Shown here in pieces: positions 8,028 to 16,761 of a DNA stretch of 64,000 bases (within the stretch, counting starts at the first letter, position 1; every line of letters begins with the position of its first letter). The notes under the pieces are model-generated. The model had not been told where the DNA came from, did no database searches, and saw nothing but the letters and a program-made list of their open reading frames with translations. A program made the translations under genes and the position numbers. This stretch comes from Klebsiella indica (lineage in GTDB: Bacteria; Pseudomonadota; Gammaproteobacteria; Enterobacterales; Enterobacteriaceae). The stretch spans positions 56,337-120,336 of the forward strand of contig NZ_VCHQ01000018.1 in NCBI RefSeq assembly GCF_005860775.1. Direction: 5' to 3'.

Positions 8028-8152
8028 AACTTATTACAGTCCCCCGCAAAAGCAATAAAGACATATTTTAAACTTATTTCTCTTGTAACACCTGAGGCAT
8101 CATTACCTGCCCCATAACAGGCAACGAACAATAGGATAGCCAGTTCCGTATT

Positions 8153-9130
8153 TCAGTGAGTCAGAACGTTTTGTAATGCAGAAAAAGCCACGCCAACTCT
8201 CCTGTTATAATCAAGCATGACATGTTTAAGTCGTTCTGTATCGAATGACAGCCCCGCGATACGGCCAAAGGCTTGTAACGCGGCCAGCGCATGCAAGCCA
8301 TGCCTGTTTTCCACCTCCCCGGCATGGCCCATGACATAACCTTTGGCGTTACGCAGAGTTTTAGTGTCCTCATTTAACGACGCATTGAAGGACAATAATT
8401 TCCCCTCTATAAACTGAGCAAGAAAATTGTATTCGCGTCCGTTCCAGAGTTCAGAAGCGACAGAGACCATCATGGCATCCATGACAGACTGCAGATATTC
8501 AGGAGAACGCATTGCAGACTTATGTTTTGCAATGCCAGTATTGTAGAGGAAATCAGAGAATTCATTACACTCATTGATTTTATATTGATCATCAACCCAG
8601 GCTGCGGCCCTGAAAGCATTTGTCATATATTTATACATTCCGTCATGCCCCTTCTGGCCAAGTCCAAAGTCATCTTTTGTTACTTCATGCATATGAGCCA
8701 GAACGTTATGATAGATAGCCTGATCTTCATGTGAAATATAAAGTGCATCAGCGGACAGGCGCATGATTATTTTTCCGGATACCAGGCTTGTCGTTTTGTG
8801 CGTTTCATTCCAGCCGTTAAAGAAGCTGAGGACACCGGGATCAACTTTATCCTTTTGCAGAAAGGCAAAAGAAGTCCCTTCCGCATAAGCCTGTGCCTCC
8901 TGGGTTATCTCATGACAAAGAACTTCATACATCATATTCTGAATGTCTTTGACATGATCAATATACACGGGCACGGGTGACCTGCGAACATCTCCGGCTA
9001 TCCAGCGACCAGGAATTTTTAACATTGCGATATGTTCAGGCAAACCATCGATGAATATCTCACCCAGTTCCTGCATAGAATAAGATTTTTTCGATATGTC
9101 ATCACAGCCTTGCAAAGATAAGGAAGTCAT
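8153..9130 (-). CDS. Unrecognised helical protein, possibly heme-oxygenase-like
   Basis: This 325-residue soluble protein has no signal peptide. I chose ATG 9130 because AGAGGTGA lies just upstream; the frame extends to 9292 without a site. It appears mostly helical and has several clusters of possible metal ligands: EVLCHEITQE, VLAHMHEVTKDDFG and GEVENRHGLHALAALQ. Repeated Glu/His/Asp pairs in long helices, and the last motif in particular, recall TenA/heme-oxygenase-like diiron oxygenases, but I cannot align it with a known member, so the family is a guess. A LysR regulator starts 216 bp away, divergent, with an inverted repeat between them, which suggests a catabolic or stress-induced enzyme. 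Confidence 0.55.
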   Translation of the reverse strand: MTSLSLQGCDDISKKSYSMQELGEIFIDGLPEHIAMLKIPGRWIAGDVRRSPVPVYIDHVKDIQNMMYEVLCHEITQEAQAYAEGTSFAFLQKDKVDPGVLSFFNGWNETHKTTSLVSGKIIMRLSADALYISHEDQAIYHNVLAHMHEVTKDDFGLGQKGHDGMYKYMTNAFRAAAWVDDQYKINECNEFSDFLYNTGIAKHKSAMRSPEYLQSVMDAMMVSVASELWNGREYNFLAQFIEGKLLSFNASLNEDTKTLRNAKGYVMGHAGEVENRHGLHALAALQAFGRIAGLSFDTERLKHVMLDYNRRVGVAFSALQNVLTH

Positions 9131-9308
9131 ATATTCACCTCTGTTATTCACGGACTGAAAGTATTTAAAGACTCCTGAACCATTCATTGGTAAATGAATG
9201 AAAAATTGACTATTTCCGGTTTTCATTACGGCGTTTAAAAAATAATGTCTGATTCCACCTGCTCCTGGCATTGTAGGATGATTGATTAACACACTACAAC
9301 TGACTTAT

Positions 9309-9327
9309 AGTGAGTTAATTATTCACT
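9309..9327. promoter_or_regulatory. Candidate LysR operator
   Basis: AGTGAGTTAATTATTCACT is an imperfect palindrome (AGTGA-N9-TCACT) with T and A in the arms. A third AGTGA follows at 9331. It lies 20 bp before the LysR start and in the gap to the divergent target gene, the standard place for an autoregulatory site. Confidence 0.5.
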
Positions 9328-9346
9328 TTTAGTGAGGTGTGAAGGG

Positions 9347-10216
9347 ATGGATTTATCTCAGCTGAAAATGTTTAAAACCGTCGCCGAGCAGGGTAGCATT
9401 GCCAGAGCATCCGAAATACTGCACTGCGTTCCTTCAAATATCACAAACAGAATCAAGCTCCTGGAAACGGAACTGGGTGTTTCTCTTTTCATCCGCAAGG
9501 GGCGCGGCCTGGTCATCACACCTTCGGGAGAAATACTGCTTGAGTACGCCAGCAAAATACTGACTTACTGCCAGGAAGCCCGCCGGGCACTTGAGCCCTC
9601 ATCAGAACCTGCCGGGATCCTACGGATCGGAGCGATTGAATCTGCCGCAACAGGACGGCTACCAATGGTTCTCTCAAAATTCCACCAGAACTATCCTGCA
9701 GTCCAGGTGCAGTTCTGTACAGGGACATGGCAACAGTTAGTCAGTGATGTCGCCGGGCATAAACTCGATTGTGCTGTTATCGCGACAAAAGATGACCATC
9801 CGGATATCACTTATGTGAATGCTCACCAGGAATCACTGGTATTCATTGCCTCTCCTTTTACGGGAGAGATCTCTGCCCCTCAGGACCTGAAAGGTAAACG
9901 GATTTATATGTGGCCGCACGGGTGTCCTTACCGACAGGCCCTGGAGCGTTGGGTCAATCAGCATCAGGTCACGGTCGATATCACCAGCATTGCAAGCTAC
10001 GGAACTATTCTTGGATGTGTCAGCTCCGGAGCCGGTGTCTCGCTGGTACCTGCTGGCTTTTTTGAGCAGTTCAAAAGAACAGGTAATATCAGGGGGTATA
10101 CTTTTAACGAGTTATTTCCCGTACAAAATTACTTTATAAAAAATAGCAGAATAGACCTTCATCACTCACGTAATGCGTTTGAAACGTTATTGCGTGCTGA
10201 ATTAAACGATGTATGA
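9347..10216 (+). CDS. LysR family transcriptional regulator
   Basis: The protein is 290 residues, normal for the family. The N-terminal winged helix (MDLSQLKMFKTVAEQGSI, then ILHCVPSNITNRIKLLETEL) is intact and is followed by a two-lobed effector domain beginning near GILRIGAIESAATGRL. The HTH with SNITNRI resembles the GltR/PtxR-like group more than CysB. ATG 9347 has TGAGG 9 nt upstream; the upstream in-frame ATG at 9332 would overlap that site. It is divergent from the gene at 8153-9130, which it probably controls. The effector is unknown. Confidence 0.85.
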   Translation: MDLSQLKMFKTVAEQGSIARASEILHCVPSNITNRIKLLETELGVSLFIRKGRGLVITPSGEILLEYASKILTYCQEARRALEPSSEPAGILRIGAIESAATGRLPMVLSKFHQNYPAVQVQFCTGTWQQLVSDVAGHKLDCAVIATKDDHPDITYVNAHQESLVFIASPFTGEISAPQDLKGKRIYMWPHGCPYRQALERWVNQHQVTVDITSIASYGTILGCVSSGAGVSLVPAGFFEQFKRTGNIRGYTFNELFPVQNYFIKNSRIDLHHSRNAFETLLRAELNDV

Positions 10217-10347
10217 CTTTTTTATGGCCATAATCAGCACATCACACCGCGAGAACGTGGCCGTAGCGTGTTTCGCAGCTCTAAAACACCTGATGGTGTA
10301 ATACAATAAATTTTAACGAGGATCAATAATCACTGAATATGAACCAG

Positions 10348-10776
10348 TTAACGTGCCGTACCAGAATCATTTTTTTCCTCAATCAGTCGTCTGTAGTGCC
10401 TTATTGTCGCTCGGGAGAGGCTTGTCGCGGTATCCATGATGGCAAAGTTAAAAGAATTCCTCGATATCAGTGGGCTAAGATCTGTACATGCAATAAGAAC
10501 AGCATCGGCCTGAGTGCTCCCCACCATCGACATTAAATTATGCCATCTGGCCTGAACCTCCGGGTCCCTGAAGCCTTTTGCTTTTACTAACCCAATTAAC
10601 GATGTGGTTGTGGAACGAAGCTCCTGCGAATCAATCACCTCTCTGCCTGAATCTCTTATCCGTTGCTGATAAAAACCGGCTTCATGCGTTGGCCCGGTGG
10701 CAAGTATTGCGACTTTACCTGCTTCTGCTGGCAAGGATTCAAGCGCACTGTCAGTGAAGTGGTCAACAAAGCACAT
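10348..10776 (-). pseudogene. Asp/Glu/hydantoin racemase family, C-terminal half only
   Basis: The 142 codons correspond to the second half of an aspartate/glutamate racemase superfamily protein (usually 220-250 residues). The segment KVAILATGPTHEAGFYQQRI and the second catalytic cysteine motif VLIACTDLSPLI are present. The first half, with the first catalytic cysteine, is absent, and an in-frame stop lies just upstream of the ATG. It is therefore an N-terminally deleted remnant. It sits next to the nitrilase/amidase operon regulator and may once have belonged to that pathway, where racemases of carbamoyl or hydantoin compounds would make sense. Confidence 0.7.
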
Positions 10777-10831
10777 GTTACAGTATCATCGATTGTAAAA
10801 AATTCCTGTTTTAGATTTGGTTGCTCAGTTC

Positions 10832-11488
10832 TCAATTTGCTTCAGGAAAATCCAATTTCTCCGTCAGACAAATCGATAACAGGCTAGCGCTTTCGCTGCT
10901 TTCCCGTACAAAGGTGTGCGGCATGGTACTGTCAATGTAGGCGCTATCGCCTTTTTCCAGCGTCAGCGGTGTGTACAGTTGGGTATGCAGGCTGACTTTG
11001 CCAGATAACACATAGATAAACTCTTCACCCTCATGCTGCGACCATGCGCTCTGCGGTGGGATCTCTCGGGTGCCGATCTCCATCACCACCGGTGTCATGC
11101 CCTTCATCAGCAGCTCAGCTGAATGCACCTCATAATCAAACCAAGGGTTGCTGAACTTCAACCCTTTTCCAGACAGGGTCGAGGTTCGTCGGCCATGGAT
11201 GGTCGGAATCATCACCGCCTGCCGCTGCGGCGGTAACTCTTCAGCAAACAGCTCCGCCAGAGAATAGTCAAAGGCTCCGGCGATTTTTGCGATGGTATCG
11301 AATGAGGCCGATACCTGTCCCTTTTCGATTTTGGAGAGCGTGGAAATCGACACGCTACTCAGCTCTGCTACCTGCTCCAGGGTTAACTCGCGCGTCAGAC
11401 GTAACGTTTTTATGCGCTGACCAAAATCCATCTCACTAGTCTGGGCCGCCCCTAGCCCGGTTTTTTCATGTTGTCTTGGCGTTTTCAT
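10832..11488 (-). CDS. XRE-family regulator with C-terminal cupin
   Basis: The 218 residues contain an HTH_3 domain (about 24-80: MDFGQRIKTLRLTRELTLEQ, then SISTLSKIEKGQ) and a cupin domain (about 140-210: WSQHEGEEFIYVLSGKV, then YIDSTMPHTF). This layout is that of PuuR-type small-molecule-sensing repressors of catabolic and transport operons. The cupin histidines and glutamates are present. It is divergent from the nitrilase operon with a 130-bp gap, so it most likely represses or activates that operon and itself. Confidence 0.88.
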   Translation of the reverse strand: MKTPRQHEKTGLGAAQTSEMDFGQRIKTLRLTRELTLEQVAELSSVSISTLSKIEKGQVSASFDTIAKIAGAFDYSLAELFAEELPPQRQAVMIPTIHGRRTSTLSGKGLKFSNPWFDYEVHSAELLMKGMTPVVMEIGTREIPPQSAWSQHEGEEFIYVLSGKVSLHTQLYTPLTLEKGDSAYIDSTMPHTFVRESSESASLLSICLTEKLDFPEAN

Positions 11489-11618
11489 CAGCGTCTTTTC
11501 CCTATTCGCGTGACCTTGAGATGTAGTTTCTCACATACGATAAAAATTTTCACATAAGAAAAAAATATTAGCGAAAAGCTCTCCTTCATCGCAGTTTAAG
11601 AAAAAAGTCGGAGGAATT

Positions 11619-12536
11619 ATGAGCCAGATCACAATCGCCAGCATAACCTTACCCGCTTATTATGATAAAGCCCGCAACCTCAGCAATCTGCTGAAGTGGA
11701 TGAAACGCGCTGCTGATAGCAGTGCGGATCTGGTGGTATTTCCTGAACAGGTGTTGCAAGGCTATCTGCCCGACACGCTGAGCTGGAATGGTGATGTGGT
11801 CAGTTGGCAGATGGCGCAGGCAGAAGTCATCCCTCACGGCGAAAGCGTCCGGGCGCTACTGACAAAGGCACACAGCCTGAATATTCATGTTGTGTTCGGC
11901 ATGACGGAACATCACCCACAGCATGACGAGGTGCTGTTCAACAGCGCGGTGCTGGCGGGGCCGGATGGTCTGATCGGTGTCTATCGCAAGGTGCATCAGC
12001 CAGGGGACGAAAAGCATGTTTATTATCCCGGCAGTGATTTCCCGGTATTTGACACCGCGCTCGGTCGTATCGGCATGCTAATTTGCTACGATAAAGTTTT
12101 CCCTGAGAGCACCCGTGAGCTGGCGCTGAAAGGGGCAGACATCATGATTATGCCTACGGCCTGGGGTTATAGCGGCGATGGTAGCCTCGGCGATGCCGAT
12201 CCCATGGTCGACAGTTACACCCTGTTTGGCCGCATACGTGCACTGGAAAATCAATGCTGGATGATCGAATCCAATCTGTGCGGTCAGCACGGCAATCTGC
12301 ATTACCATGGTCACAGCCGTATCATCAATCCTCGCGGCAACATCATTGCCGACAGCGGTAGCGAAGAAGGAATGGCCCTCGCCACTGTTGATGTGCGTGC
12401 CGACATTCGTGCCGCGCGCAGCACTGATTATCTCGGTTACTTCTTCCTGAAAGATTACGTTCCGGTCAGCGCACCCGCATCGCCGCTGACCGTTTTTAAC
12501 CGTCACGCTCAGCCTTTGGGAGAGAGCTATGAGTAA
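11619..12536 (+). CDS. Nitrilase superfamily amidohydrolase (C-N hydrolase)
   Basis: This 305-residue cytoplasmic hydrolase has the catalytic triad in place: Glu43 (VVFPEQ), Lys124 (VYRKVHQPG) and Cys156 (MLICYDKVFPE). The motif Y-D-K-x-F-P-E resembles carbamoylase/aliphatic amidase branches more than true nitrilases, so the substrate is more likely an amide or N-carbamoyl compound. It starts an operon; its last 8 bp overlap the ATPase gene. ATG 11619 follows GGAGG with a 5-nt gap (GTCGGAGGAATTATG). The neighbouring uptake system and second amidase imply stepwise release of ammonia from an imported compound. Confidence 0.85.
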   Translation: MSQITIASITLPAYYDKARNLSNLLKWMKRAADSSADLVVFPEQVLQGYLPDTLSWNGDVVSWQMAQAEVIPHGESVRALLTKAHSLNIHVVFGMTEHHPQHDEVLFNSAVLAGPDGLIGVYRKVHQPGDEKHVYYPGSDFPVFDTALGRIGMLICYDKVFPESTRELALKGADIMIMPTAWGYSGDGSLGDADPMVDSYTLFGRIRALENQCWMIESNLCGQHGNLHYHGHSRIINPRGNIIADSGSEEGMALATVDVRADIRAARSTDYLGYFFLKDYVPVSAPASPLTVFNRHAQPLGESYE

Positions 12537-13320
12537 AGTGCTGGAAGCGGTGGGAATACATAAAAACTATCCCGCGCCGAACGGGGATGTCACTGTGCTT
12601 CGTAACCTCAATTTCCACGCTAATCGTGAAGAGTTTGTGTCCTTTGTCGGGCCGAGCGGCTGCGGCAAGTCGACACTGTTCAATATCATCACCGGACTAT
12701 TGATGCCAGACAGTGGCAGCATCCTACTGAAAAACCGCGAAACTACCGGTACACCATCGCCGGAATTGGGTTACGTGCTGCAAAAGGATCTGCTATTTCC
12801 CTGGCGTACCGTGGTGGACAACGTGATCCTCGGTCTGGAAGTACGTGGCACGCCAAAGGCCCAGGCCCGTGAACGCGCCCGGGTGCTGTTTGACCTTTAT
12901 CATATGCAAGGTTACGAACAAAAGTACCCGTCTCAGCTCTCCGGCGGCATGCGCCAGCGCGTCGCACTGATGCGCACTATGGTTACCAACCCGGAAATCA
13001 TCCTGATGGATGAAGCCTACAAAGCGCTCGATTATCCGTTGAAGATCTCGCTGGAGAGTGAACTGCTCGCGGTGGTGAAGCAGCAACATAAGACGGTAAT
13101 TTTCATTACCCACGATATTGAAGAGGCGGTCACGCTCTCTGACCGGGTATATGTGATGAAAGCCCGTCCAGGCGAGATTGTGCAGGAGATTGAGGTCGAT
13201 CTTGGTACTGACAGCCTCTCCATTCCTGAGCGCCGACTGTCGCCACGCTTTAACGATTATTACGAGCAGATCTGGCGCAGTATCGGCGCACAACCAACCA
13301 CTGCAGGAGCAGCATCATGA
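12529..13320 (+). CDS. ABC transporter ATP-binding protein, NitT/TauT type
   Basis: The protein has 263 residues, with Walker A GPSGCGKST (41-49), signature LSGGMRQR (137-144), Walker B IILMDE (157-162) and H-loop FITHDIEEA. It is closest in style to SsuB/TauB/NrtD ATPases. An oddity is the segment DEAYKALD where nearly all relatives have DEPFGALD; the changes are outside the catalytic residues. It overlaps the nitrilase gene by 8 bp and the permease gene by 4 bp, so translation is coupled. Confidence 0.92.
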   Translation: MSKVLEAVGIHKNYPAPNGDVTVLRNLNFHANREEFVSFVGPSGCGKSTLFNIITGLLMPDSGSILLKNRETTGTPSPELGYVLQKDLLFPWRTVVDNVILGLEVRGTPKAQARERARVLFDLYHMQGYEQKYPSQLSGGMRQRVALMRTMVTNPEIILMDEAYKALDYPLKISLESELLAVVKQQHKTVIFITHDIEEAVTLSDRVYVMKARPGEIVQEIEVDLGTDSLSIPERRLSPRFNDYYEQIWRSIGAQPTTAGAAS

Positions 13321-14153
13321 GCGCCCTCTCCTCTCGTCCTGCGGTCGCCAGCCACGGTGGTCGCACGCCACACGAAGCCTTTTTCCGCACCCTCAATGCG
13401 CGGCGCTATACCTTGCTGGCTTTGCAAGTGCTGATTGTTGTTTGTCTGCTGGGTGGCTGGGAACTCGGCGTGCACAGCGGCGGTATCAACCCTTTCCTGT
13501 TCTCCAGCCCGTCACGGGTGTGGGAGGTGCTGGTCACACGTTTCCAGTCGGGTGAAATGCTGACCGACATCCGTGTTACCGCCAGTGAAACGCTGATTGG
13601 TTTCGTGGTCGGGGCGGTAGGGGGTTCCGTACTTGGCCTGCTGCTGTGGTATTCGCGTTTTATCTCCGATCTCGCCGCGCCCTTTATCGCCGCCATTGGG
13701 GCCATCCCGGTTCTGGCGATTGCACCGATCACCATCATCTGGTTCGGTACCGACATGCTGTCCAAAGTGGTTATCGTCGCGTTCTCCTGCGTGGTGGTTT
13801 CGCTGACCACCTCCTATAAAGGCGCGTTGCGTACCGATCCGGATCTGATCAACCTGCTGCGTTCGTTCAACGCTGGTCGCGGCACCATTTTTATCAAGCT
13901 GGTGGTGCCCTCTGCAATGCTGTGGGTTCTGTCGGGTTTACGCCTCAACGTTGGCTTTGCGCTGGTAGGCGCGATTGTCGGCGAGTACATCTCTTCGGAT
14001 AACGGTGTGGGTCATATGATCCTGCTGGGCAGTTCCAACTTCGGTATGAACACTGTACTGGCTGGCATCGTGCTGGTCATGCTGATGATGCTCTGTTTTA
14101 ACGCTCTGGTTGCTTTTATTGAACGCCTCATTCTCTCCTGGGACAGGAAATAA
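13317..14153 (+). CDS. ABC transporter permease, NitT/TauT type
   Basis: The 278-residue inner membrane protein has about six spans. It carries the BPD_transp_1 coupling region (EAA loop) around LRSFNAGRGTIFIKLVVPSA, which contacts the ATPase. The hydrophilic N-terminus of about 30 residues precedes the first span. It belongs to the SsuC/TauC/NrtB group. The start codon overlaps the ATPase stop (ATGA). Confidence 0.92.
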   Translation: MSALSSRPAVASHGGRTPHEAFFRTLNARRYTLLALQVLIVVCLLGGWELGVHSGGINPFLFSSPSRVWEVLVTRFQSGEMLTDIRVTASETLIGFVVGAVGGSVLGLLLWYSRFISDLAAPFIAAIGAIPVLAIAPITIIWFGTDMLSKVVIVAFSCVVVSLTTSYKGALRTDPDLINLLRSFNAGRGTIFIKLVVPSAMLWVLSGLRLNVGFALVGAIVGEYISSDNGVGHMILLGSSNFGMNTVLAGIVLVMLMMLCFNALVAFIERLILSWDRK

Positions 14154-14155
14154 TC

Positions 14156-15166
14156 ATGAAAACTTTTCGTCTTCGCCGTGTATGTGTCGCTCTCTCGTTG
14201 TTCACTCTGGCATCATCAGCTTTCGCTGCTGAAACGCCGGTCCGTATCAACCAGGCCTTTCAGTCATTACTTTACCTGCCGCTGTATGTCGCGCAGGAGC
14301 AGGGATTCTTTAAAAAGCAGGGTGTAAATGTGAAGATCAGCACCGGCGGTGGTGGTGCGCAGTCATGGGCTGCGGTAATTGGCGGCACGGCAGATTTTTC
14401 CATTCAGGATCCGGTGTTTGTGCCGAAATCACGGGAGAATGGTGGTAACGGCGTGGTCGTGGCCGGGGTGCAGAATGCCCCCACAATCTTTGTCTTCGGC
14501 AAAGACAGCACCCCGCTCCAGAACAATCTCGCGCATCTGTCAGGAAAACGCGTGGTGACCAGCCCGCAACCTGATACCACCTGGGCGTTTATGAGTTATC
14601 TGATCAAACAGCAGAACCTGAAAGACGTGAAGCTGGTACATGTGGCGATTGGTAACGAGATCCCGGCGGTGGCTGCAGGTCGTGCCGATTATGCGCTGGC
14701 GGCAGAACCGCAGGTCACTATGGCCGAGCAACAGAACGGCTTGCACGTTGTGTACTCCTTCTCGGCCGCGCAATCCTGGTATCCGTTCGCCTTCTCCAGC
14801 CTGACCACCACCCAAGCCTATATCGACAAAAACCCGCAATCAGCGCAAGCGGTAGTGACCGCATTTGAGCAAGCATCTCGCTTTATTTACAAGCATCCAG
14901 AAGAAGCGGTGACTATCGCCCATAAATACTTCCCGTCATTGCCAGTTGAAGTGGTGCAGAAAGCGGTACAACGCGAGATTGATGCCAAAGGGTATCCGGA
15001 AAACGTTCTGGTTTCTCAGCAGGCATGGGACAACAACATGAACATCGCGCTGTACGCGAAAAACATTAAAGCCTATCCCTCCGATGCCACCTCGTACCAG
15101 AACAACGTCAATACGGTGCTGGCAACCAAAGCCAAAGCGGTGGTTGACGCCATGGGCGATCAATAA
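14156..15166 (+). CDS. ABC transporter periplasmic substrate-binding protein (NMT1/SsuA-like)
   Basis: The 336 residues begin with a Sec signal peptide (MKTFRLRRVCVALSLFTLAS, cleavage after about residue 24, AFA-AE). The mature part opens with VRINQAFQSLLYLPLYVAQE and continues into a GGGGAQSWAAVIGGTADFSI loop, the hallmark of the NMT1/THI5-SsuA-TauA fold. These proteins bind aromatic, sulfonate, pyrimidine or nitrate-like ligands. The ligand here should be what the nitrilase and amidase act upon, but the sequence alone does not name it. It starts 2 bp after the permease stop. Confidence 0.9.
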   Translation: MKTFRLRRVCVALSLFTLASSAFAAETPVRINQAFQSLLYLPLYVAQEQGFFKKQGVNVKISTGGGGAQSWAAVIGGTADFSIQDPVFVPKSRENGGNGVVVAGVQNAPTIFVFGKDSTPLQNNLAHLSGKRVVTSPQPDTTWAFMSYLIKQQNLKDVKLVHVAIGNEIPAVAAGRADYALAAEPQVTMAEQQNGLHVVYSFSAAQSWYPFAFSSLTTTQAYIDKNPQSAQAVVTAFEQASRFIYKHPEEAVTIAHKYFPSLPVEVVQKAVQREIDAKGYPENVLVSQQAWDNNMNIALYAKNIKAYPSDATSYQNNVNTVLATKAKAVVDAMGDQ

Positions 15167-15175
15167 GGAGCTGGT

Positions 15176-15394
15176 ATGAATGATCCTGTCGCCCTGCGCC
15201 TCGCGTTAATTCAACATGCCTGCCCGGTGGAAGCCGGGTCCCTAACCTCATTACTGGAGGATAGTGAAAGGCGAGCGGCGAGTGTTTCGGCATTTGCTAC
15301 CCGGCATTTTACGCCGACCCTGCTGCCCGCAACGGCCTGGGTGTCTCCTCTGCATGCACCTGTCGCCACACTGATAAAAACGGAGGCGCAATGA
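15176..15394 (+). CDS. Small AtzG-like protein upstream of the amidase
   Basis: This 72-residue protein is encoded directly before, and overlapping by 4 bp, an amidase gene. Its middle (SLLEDSERRAASVSAFATRH) and Pro-rich end (ATAWVSPLHAP) resemble AtzG/DUF4089 proteins, where a short helical polypeptide binds the amidase AtzE in a transamidosome-like complex. The similarity is weak by eye and the position is the stronger argument. GGAGCTGGT precedes the start. Confidence 0.55.
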   Translation: MNDPVALRLALIQHACPVEAGSLTSLLEDSERRAASVSAFATRHFTPTLLPATAWVSPLHAPVATLIKTEAQ

Positions 15395-16761
15395 ATCTGC
15401 TTGATAACTCGATGCTGATGATCGGTCAACAATTACGTACCCGTCAGCTCAGTGTTCCCGAACTGGTCACCGCCTGCCTGACACGCGAGCGTGCCACCCG
15501 GGATCTGAATGCCTTTACCGAGGTGTATGAAGACAAAGCGCTTGCCCTGGCGGAAGCCAGCCAGAAGTTGCTGGATCAAGGATACGATATGGGGCCGTTG
15601 CATGGTATTCCGTTGGCAATCAAAGCGAATATTGACCTTGCGGGTGAAGAAATGCACGCCGGCAGCAAAATTCTGAGCGGGTCGATTGCCCAACAGGACG
15701 CTGAAGTCGTGGGCCGCCTGAAACAGGCTGGTGCCATCATCATTGGCAGCACCAATATGCATGAATTTGCCTGGGGTGGCACCACTGCAAATCCGCATTA
15801 CGGTGCGTGCAGTAATCCATGGGATGAATCACGTATTCCGGCAGGCTCCAGCGGCGGATCGGGGGTTGCCGCCGCGGTGCGCAGTGCCATTGGCACGCTC
15901 GGAACGGATACTGGCGGCTCGATTCGCCTGCCCTCATCAATGAACGGCATTACCGGACTTCGGCCAGGTGTGGGGCGCCTCTCCACCCAAGGAATATTTC
16001 CGTTGGCTACCAGCCTCGACACCGTCGGACCACTGGCACGTTACGCCGAAGAGTGTGAGCTGATGTTTAATGTGATGCTTGGCGTATCGGCCTCCACGTT
16101 GGCACCGCTGCCGCAGTTACGTGGTTTGCGTATTGGACTGTTACCGGAGGGCGAGATTGAAGTTCAACCCGGAGTCGACAGAGCCTACCAGTCGATGATC
16201 CGCTGGCTGACGGAAGCGGGTGCCGAGTGCAAAACCATCAATCTGATGGGCCTGGAACAAGCGGTAAATGCGCTGATGCTGATCAACCTTGCGGAACCCG
16301 CCGCGTTGCACACCGCCTGGTTGCAGGAGCGTCCGCAGGACTACGGCGATGATGTGCGCAAGCTGTTGCAGGCCGGGCTGGGCATCACGGCAGTAGAGTA
16401 TCTTCAGGCGCAGCGTTTCCGTACCGGTATCCGACTGCAACTGATGCAACAACTTCAGTATGTTGACATGATTATGGTGCCGACGCTGCCCTTTACGGCA
16501 CCGCCCAAAGATGTACATGAGGTACAGATTGGCGATCGTCACGACAACGTGCTTACCGGGAATATGCGCTACAACGCGCTCGCCAGTCTCTCCGCGCTGC
16601 CTGCCGTCAGTTTACCTGCCGGTTTTGACGAAAGCGGATTGCCGACAGGGATGCAGTTTATCGGCGCTGATGGCAGCGAAACACGTCTGCTGGCGCTGGC
16701 ACGGCTGTTCCAGCAGCAGCATGACTATCATCTGCAGAAGCCAGCCCGGCTGGCGGAGTGA
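15391..16761 (+). CDS. Amidase signature family hydrolase (AtzE-like)
   Basis: The 456 residues include the full Ser-cisSer-Lys triad: Lys78 (LAIKANID), the GSSGGS loop (152-157) with the cis-serine, and Ser177 (TDTGGSIRLPSS). Length and order are normal for GatA/AtzE-type amidases. The short AtzG-like gene just upstream favours the AtzE (1-carboxybiuret hydrolase) branch rather than GatA. With the nitrilase it could remove two amide or carbamoyl groups from the imported substrate. The EamA gene overlaps its stop by 4 bp. Confidence 0.9.
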   Translation: MNLLDNSMLMIGQQLRTRQLSVPELVTACLTRERATRDLNAFTEVYEDKALALAEASQKLLDQGYDMGPLHGIPLAIKANIDLAGEEMHAGSKILSGSIAQQDAEVVGRLKQAGAIIIGSTNMHEFAWGGTTANPHYGACSNPWDESRIPAGSSGGSGVAAAVRSAIGTLGTDTGGSIRLPSSMNGITGLRPGVGRLSTQGIFPLATSLDTVGPLARYAEECELMFNVMLGVSASTLAPLPQLRGLRIGLLPEGEIEVQPGVDRAYQSMIRWLTEAGAECKTINLMGLEQAVNALMLINLAEPAALHTAWLQERPQDYGDDVRKLLQAGLGITAVEYLQAQRFRTGIRLQLMQQLQYVDMIMVPTLPFTAPPKDVHEVQIGDRHDNVLTGNMRYNALASLSALPAVSLPAGFDESGLPTGMQFIGADGSETRLLALARLFQQQHDYHLQKPARLAE

